From: CADEED01 sp046733635
GTDB taxonomy: Bacteria > Pseudomonadota > Gammaproteobacteria > Steroidobacterales > Steroidobacteraceae
DNA: 5,238 bases
Direction of reading: 5' to 3'
NCBI GenBank assembly: GCA_046733635.1
Contig: JBKPPO010000167.1
Coordinates: 1 to 5,238, forward strand
Every line of letters starts with the position of its first letter. Position 1 is the first letter of the stretch. A program made the position numbers and the translations under genes. Of the stretch, positions 5,117-5,238 are shown piece after piece. The notes under the pieces are model-generated. The model was not told where the DNA came from and did not search any database. It was given only the letters and a program-made list of their open reading frames with translations.

Positions 5117-5238
5117 ATGGCGCAAACACCCATACCCGGCGAGCAGCCCGGCCAACTGGAAACCCTGCTCGAACGCTGGCAAACCAGCCTGGATCTCCAC
5201 GCGAAGTACGCGGCGCTGGACGAAGCCCGCTACTGGCA
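5117..5238 (+). CDS. Hypothetical protein, 5' end only
   Basis: Forty complete codons from ATG 5117 run open to the window edge, where the gene is cut. The product begins MAQTPIPGEQPG and continues into a probably helical segment with charged and aromatic residues (QLETLLERWQ, then LDLHAKYAALDEARYW). There is no signal peptide, so it should be cytoplasmic. I do not recognise the family. GAAGG (5097-5101) is the nearest purine-rich site but lies 15 bases upstream, further than usual. No other in-frame ATG or GTG lies between it and about 5080. Divergent from the PEP-CTERM gene and downstream of the dyad and AT-rich promoter. A true gene is favoured by that promoter layout and the non-repetitive composition, but it rests on a short piece. 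Confidence 0.65.
   Translation, partial: MAQTPIPGEQPGQLETLLERWQTSLDLHAKYAALDEARYW

Noticed and set aside
1..5238. CRISPR array, insertion sequence, phage or toxin-antitoxin genes
   Set aside because: No regularly spaced repeats, transposase or integrase motifs, terminal inverted repeats or recognisable toxin/antitoxin pairs were seen on either strand.

Overview
The window is GC-rich chromosomal DNA of a proteobacterium, most likely a gammaproteobacterium related to Xanthomonadales, Nevskiales or Steroidobacteraceae. That placement is inferred from the base composition, a tRNA-Glu with E. coli-like identity features, a yybP-ykoY-type riboswitch in front of a UPF0016 gene, and a PEP-CTERM protein. 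No phylogenetic marker gene is present, so it is soft.

Layout. Positions 1-140 hold a tRNA-Glu(CTC) gene with its own promoter. Positions 142-547 have no supportable gene. Positions 548-719 form a structured leader whose first half matches the Mn2+-sensing yybP-ykoY aptamer. It precedes a UPF0016/TMEM165-GDT1 family membrane protein (720-1280), a predicted Mn2+ exporter, so sensor and effector form a manganese-homeostasis unit. Convergent with it is a family 4 glycosyltransferase (1308-2495, minus). That gene is divergent from an O-antigen/polysaccharide flippase of the MOP superfamily (2604-4073, plus). The flippase converges on a PEP-CTERM sorting-signal protein (4162-4953, minus), and this is divergent from a gene cut off by the window end (5117-5238, plus).

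How the genes fit together. The glycosyltransferase and flippase suggest the edge of an exopolysaccharide or surface-glycan locus: the first adds a sugar on the cytoplasmic side, the second moves a lipid-linked oligosaccharide across the inner membrane. PEP-CTERM proteins are exported substrates of exosortases, whose genes often lie in such loci, but no exosortase is visible here. The PEP-CTERM gene is clearly less GC-rich than its neighbours in the lines counted by hand.

The most notable non-coding elements are the manganese riboswitch with mutually exclusive downstream pairings (644-715), and a perfect 16-bp dyad (5029-5044) overlapping a candidate promoter between the PEP-CTERM gene and the 3'-terminal gene. 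No wholly new system is evident.
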